The notes below the pieces were generated by a model. It saw nothing but the letters and a program-made list of their open reading frames with translations, did no database searches and was not told the origin of the DNA. A stretch of 64,000 nt of DNA from Gemmobacter lanyuensis (GTDB lineage: Bacteria; Pseudomonadota; Alphaproteobacteria; Rhodobacterales; Rhodobacteraceae): positions 62,001 through 126,000 of the forward strand of contig NZ_BMYQ01000010.1 in assembly GCF_014652355.1 (NCBI RefSeq), in the 5' to 3' direction. Shown here one piece after another: positions 1 to 8,986 of the stretch; the stretch's first letter is position 1; each line of letters starts with the position of its first letter. Position numbers and translations under genes: made by a program.

Positions 1-577
1 CCAAGGTTCCGGAAAACACCATCGGCAGATCGTCGCCCCCCGGAAGAAAAGCGCCCGGCCTAGAGTCGGTGGCAGCACGCTTGCGCACAGGAACCGCCTC
101 TCCGGTCAGCAGGGATTCATCAGCCTGCAGATCCTGCGCCGCCAGAAGCCGCGCATCGGCAGGCACGCGATCGCCTTCCGACAGCAGGAGGAGATCCCCG
201 CGCACGACTTCGCGCCCCGCGATCCGCTGGCGTTGCCCGTCGCGGATGACAAGCGCGCGCGGGCTGCTCAGGTCGCGGAGGGCTTGAAGGACTTTCTCGC
301 TGCGCCATTCCTGCACGAGGGTGATGATGATCGAGAGGCAAGCAAAGATCAGCAGGACCACCGCATCGCGCATGTCCCCCAGCAGGGCGTAGATGACCCC
401 ACCCGCAAGTAACAAGGCGAGCATCGGTTCGCGTACCACATCCCGCAGGATGCCGAGGCCTGTCCGATGATCACCGGCAGGAAGTTCATTCGGTCCCTCC
501 GATGCCAACCGCGCCTTGGCCTCTGCGGTGGACAATCCGGAAAATCGGCCGCTGTCTGCTTCGGGATGCTGTGTCAT
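1..577 (-). CDS. Cation-transporting P-type ATPase, N-terminal part (runs off the window)
   Basis: The first 192 residues of a P-type ATPase that continues beyond the left edge; ATG is at 577. An N-terminal cation-ATPase domain covers about residues 14-50. Two hydrophobic helices follow at about 52-66 and 72-88, then the start of the actuator domain with the TGE motif at 158-160 (ADESLLTGEAVPV context), which dephosphorylates the phospho-enzyme. The phosphorylated-aspartate DKTGT motif lies outside the window, so the ion cannot be read. The layout resembles the Ca2+/Mg2+-type (P2/P3) ATPases rather than heavy-metal P1B pumps, since no N-terminal CxxC metal-binding domain precedes the helices. 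It shows no obvious link to the sugar genes that follow. Confidence 0.85.
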   Translation of the reverse strand, partial: MTQHPEADSGRFSGLSTAEAKARLASEGPNELPAGDHRTGLGILRDVVREPMLALLLAGGVIYALLGDMRDAVVLLIFACLSIIITLVQEWRSEKVLQALRDLSSPRALVIRDGQRQRIAGREVVRGDLLLLSEGDRVPADARLLAAQDLQADESLLTGEAVPVRKRAATDSRPGAFLPGGDDLPMVFSGTL

Positions 578-867
578 GACCCAAGCAGGTTTGCAGGCTC
601 TGCCCGCCAATACAAGCACGACCGAAGGACAAGACGGGCCGCGCGACCGGCGCCTCTCCGCCCGATCTGTGGCAGACGGATTGTGCAGGGACGCCCCCGG
701 TGACGCTGAAGCGGTGGGGCGGACAGTGACAAGAACTCGACCGGCCAAGGCATACCGGCACTGGATGAGAACAGGGCCTAGGGCAGCGCAGCTTCGGAAA
801 TCGGCACCAAGGCATGGGCTGAAGCAGCCGTCCACGGGTTCACTGCGAACGGCTACTTCTGTTCAGA
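578..867. other. Intergenic, no gene recognised
   Basis: This stretch separates the start of the ATPase gene from the end of the isomerase gene at 868. It should hold the ATPase promoter on the minus strand. The short reading frames that cross it have low-complexity, arginine- and serine-rich translations typical of antisense frames in GC-rich DNA, and I see no ribosome binding site or family for any of them. Confidence 0.5.
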
Positions 868-1641
868 TCAGATCGTGAAGGCGTTCCGGAATGCGTCCAG
901 GGCGACCTCTTCGTTGTCCCGGGCAAAGGCCTCCATCCCGACGGGGCCGGAATATCCCATGGCCTTCAGCGCCGTCGCAACGCCGCGGTAGTTGATTTCG
1001 CCCGTGCCCGGCTCGCAGCGACCCGGATTATCGGCCACCTGAACTTCACCGATCCAGGGCAGGCATGCTTTACACCACCGGACCAAATCTCCCTCACCGA
1101 TCTGGGTGTGGTAGAGATCAAGGTTGATGCGCAGCTGCGGGCGATTGACAGCGGAGACAAGCGAAAGCACGGCTTCGGTGGAGCCGAAGGGGCACCCCGG
1201 ATGGTCGATCGGGTTGAGGTTTTCAAGCGTGAAGACCACCCCCATCTCTTCGCCCAGATCACAAAGACGGTGGAGCGTGTCGCGGGCCACAAGTTCGGCC
1301 CCCGGTGCATGCGACCCGATCCGGGGGATCGGAATGCCAATGTCGCCCAACCCAGTGCCATGGAGATTAAGGCGCTGCACCCCAAGCCGCCGCCCCACCG
1401 CCGCCGTTTCGCGGGCCGAGGCCAGCAGCATCGCCGCCCCTTCGGCATCGGCCAGCCGCCCTTCCAGATATCCGTTCATGATGGTGAACGTGGCGCCCGT
1501 GCGCTGCAGCGCGTCCAGATCATGGGCAGGCCAGTTCCATAAGCCAACGCCGAAACCCATCTCTTTCAATCGGCTGGCGCGCCAGTCGATGGGGCGGTCA
1601 CGCCACAGCATTTCGGCGCAGGCGGCTAGGGAAAATGTCAT
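868..1641 (-). CDS. Hydroxypyruvate-isomerase-like TIM barrel (copy 1)
   Basis: A 257-residue sugar-phosphate isomerase/epimerase-type TIM barrel (AP endonuclease 2 superfamily). Metal-site signatures of hydroxypyruvate isomerases are visible: FTLENLNP (Glu about 142), LDLYHTQIGEGD (Asp/His about 177-181) and the loop WIGEVQVADNPGRCEPGTGEINY near 200-220. It probably interconverts a small keto/aldehyde sugar acid such as hydroxypyruvate and tartronate semialdehyde, or isomerises a keto-polyol, in the cytoplasm. It is the last gene after the ABC transporter genes, 104 bp downstream, and a hairpin lies in that gap. A paralogue at 30605-31378 differs at only about 22 of 257 residues by hand count. 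The exact substrate is not known from sequence. Confidence 0.85.
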   Translation of the reverse strand: MTFSLAACAEMLWRDRPIDWRASRLKEMGFGVGLWNWPAHDLDALQRTGATFTIMNGYLEGRLADAEGAAMLLASARETAAVGRRLGVQRLNLHGTGLGDIGIPIPRIGSHAPGAELVARDTLHRLCDLGEEMGVVFTLENLNPIDHPGCPFGSTEAVLSLVSAVNRPQLRINLDLYHTQIGEGDLVRWCKACLPWIGEVQVADNPGRCEPGTGEINYRGVATALKAMGYSGPVGMEAFARDNEEVALDAFRNAFTI

Positions 1642-1675
1642 CGGCTGGTCCTTCAGGCAGAAAAGGGATCAAGGG

Positions 1676-1703
1676 GGTGGCCCGGCCGAGGGACCGGACC
1701 ACC
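1676..1703 (-). terminator. Hairpin between ABC ATPase and isomerase genes
   Basis: GGTGG and CCACC arms with an inner CCGG/CCGG pair and one C-A mismatch enclose an 8-base loop. No T tract follows on the minus strand, so it is at most a partial terminator or an RNA-stabilising hairpin. Confidence 0.3.
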
Positions 1704-1745
1704 CGGGGCCGAAGCGGTGGAGACGCCCCGGCAGGGAGGGCTTGG

Positions 1746-2525
1746 TCAGACCGTGCCGCCCAGCGTGCTTTCGAGCTGTGCAAGCTCTTGCCCGCCGGCC
1801 ATCAGGTCTTGCAGTTGTTCCGAGGTGATCTCGCCCCGGCGGGCGGTGCCCAGTGTCTTGCCCCGGTTCAGCACGGTGAAACGGTCGCCCACGGCAAGGG
1901 CATGGCGGACATTGTGGCTGATGAAGACCACGCCAACGCCCTGGGCGCGGACCTTGTCGATGGTGGCCAGCACATTGGCCGTCTGCCGCACGCCAAGCGC
2001 CGAGGTGGGTTCATCAAGGATCAGCACCTTGGCGCCGAAATGGACCGCCCGCGCAATGGCCACCGTCTGACGCTCACCGCCCGAGAGGGTGCCGACCGCC
2101 TGATCGGGGCCGCGCAGGTTGATGCCCATCTTCTTCATCTCGGCCATGGTGATGGCATTGGCCTTTTCCACGTCGAAGCGGCGGGTCAGGCCCCAGCCCC
2201 GCGTCGGTTCGCGCCCCATGAAGAAGTTGCGCGCCACCGACATCAGCGGGATCATGGCGAGATCCTGAAAGACGGTGGCGATCCCCGCCTCCATCGCCGC
2301 CCGCGGGCTGGAAAACGACATCGGCCGGCCTTCGAAGGTGATGGTGCCACGGGTGGGCCTGTGGACGCCCGACATCGTCTTGATGAAGGTCGATTTGCCC
2401 GCGCCATTGTCGCCCAGAAGGCAGTGGCATTCCCCGGCGCGGACATCGAAGCTCACGCCATTCAGGGCGATCACATTGCCGAAATGCTTTTCGATCTGGT
2501 CAAGTTTGATGATGGGTTCGGACAT
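1746..2525 (-). CDS. Sugar ABC transporter ATP-binding protein (module 1)
   Basis: A 259-residue ATPase powering the sugar importer of module 1 at the inner face of the membrane. It has Walker [10 protein letters not shown] near residue 40, a Q-loop in the [12 protein letters not shown] context, the signature LSGGERQ, Walker [13 protein letters not shown] and a switch histidine in FISHN. The start ATG at 2525 is preferred because the permease stops 2 bp upstream; the same frame is open further upstream only as an antisense-like read through the permease gene. It is a single ATPase domain, like FrcA, not the fused double-domain RbsA type usual for this transporter class. The order is binding protein, permease, ATPase. 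Confidence 0.93.
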   Translation of the reverse strand: MSEPIIKLDQIEKHFGNVIALNGVSFDVRAGECHCLLGDNGAGKSTFIKTMSGVHRPTRGTITFEGRPMSFSSPRAAMEAGIATVFQDLAMIPLMSVARNFFMGREPTRGWGLTRRFDVEKANAITMAEMKKMGINLRGPDQAVGTLSGGERQTVAIARAVHFGAKVLILDEPTSALGVRQTANVLATIDKVRAQGVGVVFISHNVRHALAVGDRFTVLNRGKTLGTARRGEITSEQLQDLMAGGQELAQLESTLGGTV

Positions 2526-2527
2526 CT

Positions 2528-3637
2528 TCAGCGCTCCCCCGTCACACGCTTGCGGATGGCATTGTTGAAGATCACGGCCAGAAGCAGCATCCCGCCGAGG
2601 AAGACCTGGAACCAGTCCTGATCGAATGAGGTATAGGTCAGACCGATCACGACCATGCCGAAGATCACCGATCCGAAGAAGGCCCCGATGGCCGACCCAT
2701 AGCCGCCGGTCAGCAGGCACCCCCCGATGACGGCTGCGATGATGGCCTCGAATTCCTTCTGAAATCCGCGCCGGGCATCGGTGGAACCGGCATCCATCAC
2801 CTGCATAACGGCCAACAGTGCGGCACAGGCGGCCGTCAGCATGAAGAGCGCAATCTTCACATTCCGCACCGGCACCCCGGAATTTGACGCCGCCGTCGCA
2901 TCGCCCCCGGCGGCAAAGATCCAGTTGCCCGCAGGCGTGCGCAGCAGAACCCAGGTGGCCGCCAGTGCAAGCCCGACAAACCACAGGATTTCGACCGGAA
3001 TCCCCGGCACTTTGGGCGTGCCGTTGGGGAAGCTCTCGATCAGCCCGGCCTGGGCCAGCCAGGCAAAGAGACCACCAAAGGCATCCCCGGAAAAGAGCGG
3101 GGTCAGCAGGTCGCCCTCGACCGCTTCGCGGATGCCGCGCAACTGGGTCGAACCGCCGGTGATCCATTTCAGCCCCACCAGCGACAGACCGCGCAGCATG
3201 AACAGCCCCGCAAGTGTCACGATGAACGAGGGCAGCCCCGTTCGCAGCACGATCAACCCGTTCGCCGCCCCGATCAGCGCCGCAAAGGCCAGCGTCACCG
3301 GAATGGACAGGATCAGCGGCAAGCCCAGATTGACGACACAGGCGCCAAAGATCATGCCCGCAAAGGCCACCATCGACCCGATCGACAGATCGAATTCGCC
3401 GCCGATCATCAGAAGCGAGGCCGCGATGGCCAGAATGCCCAGCTGGGCCGCGGGGCTCAGGAAATTCAGCACACCCGAGAGCGAGAACATCGCCTCGCTC
3501 GCCGTGGCCAGAAAGAAGCCGGTGACAAGCACCAACCCGGCGATGGCACCCAGTTCGGGCCGTTTCATCAGACGGGCCAGCAGCGGCTCGGCCTTGATGC
3601 GTTCATCGACAGACGCAGTGTCGGTGGTGTTGGTCAT
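2528..3637 (-). CDS. Sugar ABC transporter permease (module 1)
   Basis: A 369-residue CUT2-type (BPD_transp_2) inner-membrane permease. Its hydrophobic segments include [16 protein letters not shown] and the conserved block [16 protein letters not shown], the typical E-[FY]-D-L-S-[IV]-G motif of ribose/inositol-class permeases. A loop of about 60 residues around the region starting [14 protein letters not shown] separates the middle helices. The start at 3637 follows a strong AAGGAGGAAGGAC ribosome binding site, which beats the ATG eight codons upstream. It ends 2 bp before the ATPase gene, so the two are cotranscribed. Confidence 0.92.
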   Translation of the reverse strand: MTNTTDTASVDERIKAEPLLARLMKRPELGAIAGLVLVTGFFLATASEAMFSLSGVLNFLSPAAQLGILAIAASLLMIGGEFDLSIGSMVAFAGMIFGACVVNLGLPLILSIPVTLAFAALIGAANGLIVLRTGLPSFIVTLAGLFMLRGLSLVGLKWITGGSTQLRGIREAVEGDLLTPLFSGDAFGGLFAWLAQAGLIESFPNGTPKVPGIPVEILWFVGLALAATWVLLRTPAGNWIFAAGGDATAASNSGVPVRNVKIALFMLTAACAALLAVMQVMDAGSTDARRGFQKEFEAIIAAVIGGCLLTGGYGSAIGAFFGSVIFGMVVIGLTYTSFDQDWFQVFLGGMLLLAVIFNNAIRKRVTGER

Positions 3638-3660
3638 GTCCTTCCTCCTCCTTCGGGGCA

Positions 3661-3686
3661 ACAGGGGCGGCGCGCGCCGCCCCTGT
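3661..3686 (-). terminator. Perfect GC-rich palindrome after the binding-protein gene
   Basis: A 26-bp perfect palindrome (ACAGGGGCGGCGC and its reverse complement) lies in the 63-bp gap between binding-protein and permease genes. It has no T tract. Such hairpins commonly protect or attenuate transcripts so that the binding protein is made in excess over the membrane parts. Confidence 0.5.
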
Positions 3687-3700
3687 CCCTTGCGCTGCGA

Positions 3701-4627
3701 TCAGCGGATGCCCTGCGCCGACAGCTCGACCACCTGGCCGGCCTTGTCGGCGGTGATCAGGTTCGGGCCCGACGGCACATTGCCGCCCGGCATCAGGCCG
3801 TAATCGGCGTAAAGCGAAAGAAATGCGACCGGCAGATAGCCCTGCAGGAATTGCTGCTGGTCAATGGCAAAGGCCGCATCGCCCGCCTTGACCGATTCCA
3901 GAAAGCTTGCCGACAGGTCAAAGGTCGCCACGCGGATCGCGCCAGATTTGCCGATGGATTTCACCGCGGCCACGGCGGGTTCGCCCGCGGTGCCTGCACC
4001 AAGCGCCATGACGGTGTCGATGCCTGGGTCGGCCTCAAGCGCGGCGCGGACCTTGGCCTCGATCTCGGTCGGGTCGTTCGAGGTGGGAAGAACGCTGGTT
4101 TCCCCGCCAAAGCCCGCGGCAAAGCCCTTGCAACGCAGATCGAGCGCGACGTTCCCGACCTCCTGGTTGATGCAGATGCCCTTCTTGCCGCCCATTTCCG
4201 CCAGCTTTTCGCCCGCGGCGCGGCCGGCGGATTCCTCATCCTGTCCGACATGCAGCAGCGCGCCCAGCGATTTGGACACGTCCGACCCCGAGTTCATCGA
4301 GATCACCGGGATCCCCGCCGCCACGGCGCGCTGGATCGACGGCCCAAGCGCATCAGCATCCGGGATCGAAACGACGATCCCATCGGGCGACTGGTTCGCC
4401 GCGGCGTCGATCATCTGGGACATGGCGACCATGTCGAAGGTTTCGGGCGAACGGAATTCCACATTTGCCCCGGTGTCCTTGGCGGCCTTTTCGACGCCAT
4501 TCTTCACGACGGACCAGAAGGGGTCATTCGCCTGGCCATGGGCCACGACGATGATGTCGGCTGCCAGAACCGGCGCAGCCGCAGTCAGGGCGGTTGCCGT
4601 CAAAAGGCCCGCGATCAGTTTCTTCAT
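3701..4627 (-). CDS. Periplasmic sugar-binding protein (module 1)
   Basis: A 308-residue substrate-binding lipid-free periplasmic protein of the ribose/inositol-type family (Peripla_BP_4). A Sec signal peptide covers residues 1-22 (MKKLIAGLL..., cleavage after APVLA). The mature protein begins with a DIIVVAHG beta strand and has the expected FDLSASFLESVKAGDAAFAIDQQ segment near the C-terminus. It delivers its ligand to the permease/ATPase pair downstream. Because iolG lies directly upstream on the same strand, an inositol or an inositol isomer is the best guess for the ligand; the binding site cannot be assigned by eye. Confidence 0.92.
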   Translation of the reverse strand: MKKLIAGLLTATALTAAAPVLAADIIVVAHGQANDPFWSVVKNGVEKAAKDTGANVEFRSPETFDMVAMSQMIDAAANQSPDGIVVSIPDADALGPSIQRAVAAGIPVISMNSGSDVSKSLGALLHVGQDEESAGRAAGEKLAEMGGKKGICINQEVGNVALDLRCKGFAAGFGGETSVLPTSNDPTEIEAKVRAALEADPGIDTVMALGAGTAGEPAVAAVKSIGKSGAIRVATFDLSASFLESVKAGDAAFAIDQQQFLQGYLPVAFLSLYADYGLMPGGNVPSGPNLITADKAGQVVELSAQGIR

Positions 4628-4716
4628 TGGTCTTCCTCCCTGGAAGGTTCATGGAAGGGCGGCGCTCCCCTGCCGCCCCAGTGTCCGGCGGTGCCGGATC
4701 GGGTGTCGGGGCGCGT

Positions 4717-5721
4717 TCAGGCCCCGAGGATCTCAGCCAGCGCCACGGGGGCGCCGGTTTGGGCCGATCGCGTCGCGGCCTCGGCCATGGCAAGGGCTGC
4801 GACACCATCTTCCAGCGTGACGGGCAGCGCACCGCCACCGATCACGGCCGTCACGAAGGCCGCCCATTCCGCGGCATAGGCGGGCATATAGCGTTCGAGG
4901 AAAAAGTAAGTGGGCTTGGCCCCCACCACCCCTGCCGTCGTCGATTTCACCACGGTGTTTTCCAGCATGTTCTGCGCCTGCAGCAGGCCCTCGGACCCCA
5001 GCAGCTCGACCCGCTGGTCATAGCCGTAGACCGCGCGGCGGCTGTTCTTGATCACCGCAATCCGCCCATCGGCATAGGTCAGCGTCACGACCGCCGTGTC
5101 CACATCGCCCGCCGCGCCGATGGCCGGGTCTACGATACTGCTGCCCACGGCCGAAACCGTCACCGGCGCCGCCCCCATGATGAAATTCGCCATGTCGAAG
5201 TCATGGATCATCATGTCGCGGAACAGCCCGCCCGAGACCTTGATATATGCCACCGGCGGCGGGGCCGGATCGAATGAGGTGATCGACAGAAGCTCGGCCT
5301 TGCCAATCTCGCCCCGGTCGGCAGCGGCCTTCAGTGCCGCGAAATTCGGGTCAAAGCGGCGGTTGAAGCCGATCATCACCGGCTTGCCGGTGCCCGCGGC
5401 CGCGGTCAGACAGGCCTGGGCGCGGGACAGCGAAAGGTCCACCGGCTTTTCGCAAAGCACCGCCTTGCCCGCTGCCGTCGCACGTTCGATCAGGTCGGAA
5501 TGGGTGTCGGTCGACGTGGCGATCAGCACCGCATCGATGGCCGGGTCGTTCAGGATCGCGTCGGTCGAACGCGCCTCGGCGCCATATTGTACAGCCAGCT
5601 TCCCCGCGGCCTCGGCATTGATGTCCGACACGGCAACAAGGGTCGAACCCGGGTTCGTGGAAATGGCCGTCGCATGGACACCTGCGATCCGCCCTGCCCC
5701 AAGCAGGCCTACCTTCAACAT
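4717..5721 (-). CDS. iolG: Inositol 2-dehydrogenase
   Basis: A 334-residue Gfo/Idh/MocA oxidoreductase that oxidises myo-inositol to 2-keto-myo-inositol (scyllo-inosose) with NAD. The N-terminal Rossmann motif GLLGAGRIAGVHA, the CEKPVDLS loop with the conserved Lys-Pro, and the C-terminal block RDMMIHDFDMANFIMG with the catalytic Asp/His pair are all present; RAVYGYDQRVELLGSEG is typical of rhizobial-type inositol dehydrogenases. Two adjacent ATGs occur; the second (5721) sits 6 bases from GGGAGG and is chosen. It is first in the operon with the module 1 transporter. Its upstream region holds a GGAA-N6-TTCC site and two LacI-type palindromes. Confidence 0.9.
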   Translation of the reverse strand: MLKVGLLGAGRIAGVHATAISTNPGSTLVAVSDINAEAAGKLAVQYGAEARSTDAILNDPAIDAVLIATSTDTHSDLIERATAAGKAVLCEKPVDLSLSRAQACLTAAAGTGKPVMIGFNRRFDPNFAALKAAADRGEIGKAELLSITSFDPAPPPVAYIKVSGGLFRDMMIHDFDMANFIMGAAPVTVSAVGSSIVDPAIGAAGDVDTAVVTLTYADGRIAVIKNSRRAVYGYDQRVELLGSEGLLQAQNMLENTVVKSTTAGVVGAKPTYFFLERYMPAYAAEWAAFVTAVIGGGALPVTLEDGVAALAMAEAATRSAQTGAPVALAEILGA

Positions 5722-5762
5722 CATGATCCTCCCGTAGATGACGTTCCGATTCTCCGGCCCGT

Positions 5763-5776
5763 GGAATATTCATTCC
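5763..5776. promoter_or_regulatory. Candidate IolR operator GGAA-N6-TTCC
   Basis: GGAATATTCATTCC is an inverted repeat fitting GGAA-N6-TTCC, the motif I recall being reported for the RpiR-type repressor IolR of Sinorhizobium meliloti. It lies 39 bp upstream of the iolG start, and an iolR-like gene is present at 28666-29532. The link is inferred from motif and neighbourhood. Confidence 0.6.
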
Positions 5777-5783
5777 ATATTAC

Positions 5784-5797
5784 TGCACGCGCGTGCA
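5784..5797. promoter_or_regulatory. LacI-family operator, site 1
   Basis: A perfect 14-bp palindrome TGCACGCGCGTGCA with the central CG typical of LacI-family operators. An identical copy lies 23 bp away, centre to centre. Both are between iolG and the divergent lacI-family gene, so they probably bind that regulator. Confidence 0.75.
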
Positions 5798-5806
5798 ACA
5801 CTTTTA

Positions 5807-5820
5807 TGCACGCGCGTGCA
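5807..5820. promoter_or_regulatory. LacI-family operator, site 2
   Basis: Second exact copy of TGCACGCGCGTGCA, 80 bp upstream of the lacI-family start codon. The roughly two-turn spacing to site 1 would place two dimers on nearly the same face of the helix. Confidence 0.75.
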
Positions 5821-5900
5821 AATTCCTGCGCCGATCCCCACGAAGCCGCTTGCCACCGATCCCCCCGTTGCTATGGTCGCAGGCTGGAGGACGTGAGGAC

Positions 5901-6914
5901 ATGGACGAGCAATCCCGTGAAACCGTGACGGCGGATGACGTCGCTCTCCGTGCCGGTGTGTCGCGCTGGACTGTCGCGCGCGCCTTCAAGAAAGACGGGG
6001 TCATCTCGGAAAAGGCCCGCGCCAAGGTCATGGCGGCGTCAGCCGAGCTTGGTTATGTCCCAGACCTTCTGGCGGCATCGCTGGCGTCAGACAGGTCCAA
6101 TCTTGTCGCCTTGCTGGTCGATGACTTCGACAACCCGCACAAGCTGGTGATGCTGGAACGGCTGACACGGATTCTGCGTGAGGCTGGCTATGGAACCCTG
6201 CTCGTCAACATGCTGGGCGAAAGCGACGCGCCGGAAGCGTTGCTGACCGCAAGCCAGCGGAGAGTGGACGCCGCAGTGGTCATCGGCACCCAGTTCGACG
6301 AAGGAATCCGCCGCACCGCACTGGGCGCGAAGCGCGTCAAACAGCTTATCATCTTCGCGCGGGCCAGCACCACGCCCGGAACCATTTCCATCGGCTGCGA
6401 TGACATTGCCGCCATGACCGAAATTACGCGCCACCTGCTCGGGAAGGGCTTCAAGCGCCCACTCTTTCTGGCCGGGCCGAATACCGAGTCAACGCGCCTG
6501 ATGCGAAAGGACACCTTCCTCAGCGTCTGGTCCGAAGCGCATGGCGCACCGCCGCCTTCGGTCATCCACGTTGCGGATTACAGCATGGCGCTCGCCTGTG
6601 AAGCCGTCACGACCTATCTGTCGGATCTGGACGAAACGCTTCGCCCTGACGTCATCGTCTGCGAAAATGACGTCCTGGCCCTTGGGGCCATTGACGCCCT
6701 ACGCCACAAGCTGGGCTTGGCCGTGCCCGCGGAGGTTGCGGTTACCGGCTTTGACGACGTGGCCCTTGCCGCCTCGCCGGCTTATGACCTGACCACCTAT
6801 CGCCAGCCGGTAACCGAGATGGCGCACGCCTTGGTGCGGGTGCTTGATAACGGCGGGCGCAATGCGACCGACGTGTTTCTGCCGGGTAAATTCATCAAAC
6901 GCGGATCGGCCTGA
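5901..6914 (+). CDS. LacI-family transcriptional regulator (module 1)
   Basis: A 337-residue regulator. The helix-turn-helix is VTADDVALRAGVSRWTVARAF at about residues 9-29, followed by the hinge region LLAASLASDRSNLVALLV and a periplasmic-binding-protein-like effector domain to the end (FDDVALAASPAYDLTTYRQP is a characteristic C-terminal block). The start at 5901 is chosen because it follows GGAGGACGTGAGGAC and places the helix-turn-helix at the expected N-terminus; an upstream ATG would add 36 unrelated residues and overlap the operators. It likely represses the divergent iolG-ABC operon and itself, responding to the imported polyol or a breakdown product. Confidence 0.9.
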   Translation: MDEQSRETVTADDVALRAGVSRWTVARAFKKDGVISEKARAKVMAASAELGYVPDLLAASLASDRSNLVALLVDDFDNPHKLVMLERLTRILREAGYGTLLVNMLGESDAPEALLTASQRRVDAAVVIGTQFDEGIRRTALGAKRVKQLIIFARASTTPGTISIGCDDIAAMTEITRHLLGKGFKRPLFLAGPNTESTRLMRKDTFLSVWSEAHGAPPPSVIHVADYSMALACEAVTTYLSDLDETLRPDVIVCENDVLALGAIDALRHKLGLAVPAEVAVTGFDDVALAASPAYDLTTYRQPVTEMAHALVRVLDNGGRNATDVFLPGKFIKRGSA

Positions 6915-7108
6915 CCGGGGCCGGGCTTTCGGTCCGGCTAAGGCTTTCTTTGCCCGACGCGAGGAAGACGAAATCCGTCAGTCGGGCACCCCCCCGCGCA
7001 CCACAGCCGAAGGTGCCGTGATCACAGCACATGCGACTGCGTCGCGCAACAGCACCAGAAGGCCGAAACCGCAGCGGCACAAGGGCGCATCTGCGGTGCA
7101 ACGGGCGG

Positions 7109-8854
7109 TCAGGATAGGGTGGCAAGGCGGTCAATCCCGACCGGCGGCTCCGCCAGAAAAGGCAAAAGGTACAGGCGACGGGCCAAGCCACCGCGCAGGC
7201 GGGCAAGTTGCCGGGATTCTCCGGCGATGCGTCGGCGCAGCAGAGGATCGGTGGTCCCGGTGCCCGCCATGGTGCGGTTGATCACCCAGGCCCATGGCTC
7301 GATCTGCGCGCGCCGCAGGTCGTCCTGAAGATGCGCCGCTTCCGAAACCGGGGTCGTTTCGGGCAGGGCCACCAGGATGATCTTGGTATAATCCGGGTCC
7401 TGCAGACGCATCAGCGGGGTCACAACCCGGCCCGCGGGGCTTGCACCCAGATCGCGGGTCATCTGGCGGTGATAGGCACCTGTGGCATCCAGAAGCAACA
7501 GCGTATGGCCGGTCGGCGCAGTATCAACCACGACAAAGGCGCTGCGCGCCTCGTTCACGATGCGGGCGAAGGCGTGGAAGACCGCGACCTCTTCGGTGCA
7601 GGGTGAGGCAAGATCTTCCAGCATCAGCGCCCTGCCCGCCTCATCCAGATCGCGGCCTTTGGTCGCCATGATTTTCTCGACATAGCGGTCGGCCTCGGCC
7701 ACCGGGTCGATGCGATCAACCGTCAGACCTGGCATCGCGCCATCGACCACCAGTGCGACATGGGCGGCAGGGTCGGTCGTGGTCAGATGTACGTCATGGC
7801 CGCGCCGGACCAGCCCCACCGCAATGGCCGAAGCGACGGTCGTCTTGCCGACGCCACCCTTGCCCATCACCATGATCAACCCGCGCCCAGCTTTTGCGAA
7901 ATCGTCGATCAGGGCGTTCAGGCGCGGACCGTCCAGGTCTTCGGCACTGACGGAAAGCGTCGAGGGCGCTTCCTCGGCCGTGAACAGGCGGCGCAGCGCG
8001 GCCAGACCCACCATGTCGAAGGACCGCATCGGCACCTGCGCGCGGGGCAGATGGTTCAGATCCGGCGGCAGCGCGGCCAGCACCGCGGCGTGATCACGTG
8101 CCAGCCCCGCCGCCGTCGGGTCGGCGCTGTCCGTCTGGAAAACCCCGTTCACCACTAGCATCTGGTTCGATAGCCCCAAAGCCCGCAACTCGGTCGAGGT
8201 CCGATCCGCCTCGCGCACCGCACTCCGATCAGGGCGGGTCACAAGGACGATCGAGGTGCGCGCGGGATCGCCCAGGGCCTTCAGCGCGGCGCGGAAGCGG
8301 TCCTCTTGCATCTTCAACCCGGAATGTGGACCAAGGCAGGAGGCGCCGCGATCGTTCTCGGCCAGAAAGCCGCTCCAGGCCTTTGGCAGGCTCAGAAGAC
8401 GCAAGGTGTGACCAGTCGGTGCGGTATCGAAGATCACATGGTCAAAACCCGGCGCACCGTCGGTCAGCAGGCCCACAAAGTCATCGAAGGCGGCAATCTC
8501 GATGGTGCAGGCGCCGGACAGCTGTTCGCGGACGGTCGCGCGTTCGTCCTCGGGGGTGGTGGGGTCAAGCTGATCCAGCACGCGGCTGCGGTAATCTTCG
8601 GCCGCGCGATCCGGATCGATGTTCATCGCAGACAGGTTCGGCGCGCCGGGAACCGGTGTCGGATGATCACCAAGCGTAACACCCAGCATCTCGTCCAGAT
8701 TCGAGGCGGGATCGGTGCTGACCAAAAGGACCCGCTTTCCCCGATCGGCCAGATCCAGCGCCACGGCGCAGCTGAGCGACGTTTTCCCCACGCCGCCCTT
8801 GCCGGTGAAAAACAGGAAGGCCGTGGGATCGCCAAGAAGCTTTGGTGCGGTCAT
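7109..8854 (-). CDS. arsA: Arsenical pump-driving ATPase ArsA
   Basis: A 581-residue cytoplasmic ATPase made of two homologous halves. P-loops GKGGVGKT lie at about residues 18-25 and 331-338, and each half has DTAPTGHT (about 143-150 and 444-451), the ArsA signature that couples metalloid binding to ATP hydrolysis. Cysteines at about 116, 173 and 419 fit the three As(III)/Sb(III)-binding cysteines of E. coli ArsA (113, 172, 422). The start at 8854 (MTAPKLL) gives the usual full length. It normally energises an ArsB or Acr3 pump, but no such pump and no ArsD chaperone is present in the window. It is transcribed divergently from arsR-arsC. Confidence 0.95.
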   Translation of the reverse strand: MTAPKLLGDPTAFLFFTGKGGVGKTSLSCAVALDLADRGKRVLLVSTDPASNLDEMLGVTLGDHPTPVPGAPNLSAMNIDPDRAAEDYRSRVLDQLDPTTPEDERATVREQLSGACTIEIAAFDDFVGLLTDGAPGFDHVIFDTAPTGHTLRLLSLPKAWSGFLAENDRGASCLGPHSGLKMQEDRFRAALKALGDPARTSIVLVTRPDRSAVREADRTSTELRALGLSNQMLVVNGVFQTDSADPTAAGLARDHAAVLAALPPDLNHLPRAQVPMRSFDMVGLAALRRLFTAEEAPSTLSVSAEDLDGPRLNALIDDFAKAGRGLIMVMGKGGVGKTTVASAIAVGLVRRGHDVHLTTTDPAAHVALVVDGAMPGLTVDRIDPVAEADRYVEKIMATKGRDLDEAGRALMLEDLASPCTEEVAVFHAFARIVNEARSAFVVVDTAPTGHTLLLLDATGAYHRQMTRDLGASPAGRVVTPLMRLQDPDYTKIILVALPETTPVSEAAHLQDDLRRAQIEPWAWVINRTMAGTGTTDPLLRRRIAGESRQLARLRGGLARRLYLLPFLAEPPVGIDRLATLS

Positions 8855-8958
8855 GGTCGTCTCTCGCAGTTCGTTTCGCACAGTCTGCCCGCGCATCCGA
8901 ACGCGACGATGACCTGGATCAATCCCTTTTACAAAAGGTTCACTTGGACTGTGACATT

Positions 8959-8986
8959 ATTTCCATTATTCCGGTTTTATGGAAAT
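8959..8986. promoter_or_regulatory. Inverted repeat in the arsA/arsR divergent region, candidate ArsR operator
   Basis: Arms ATTTCCAT and ATGGAAAT, 8 bp each and perfectly complementary, are separated by 12 bases. The right arm overlaps the ArsR start codon. Binding here would block both divergent transcripts. Assignment is by position only. Confidence 0.45.

Noticed and set aside
516-878. Possible small gene in the 578-867 gap
   Set aside because: The 120-codon frame overlaps the ATPase gene antisense and ends inside the isomerase gene, with shadow-like composition.
1746-3167. Apparent permease-ATPase fusion
   Set aside because: The ATPase frame is open upstream of its ATG at 2525, but that part only reads the permease gene in a wrong frame. 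The same illusion occurs at 15366-16742 and 33794-35131. Spacing and TAATG-type junctions support separate genes.
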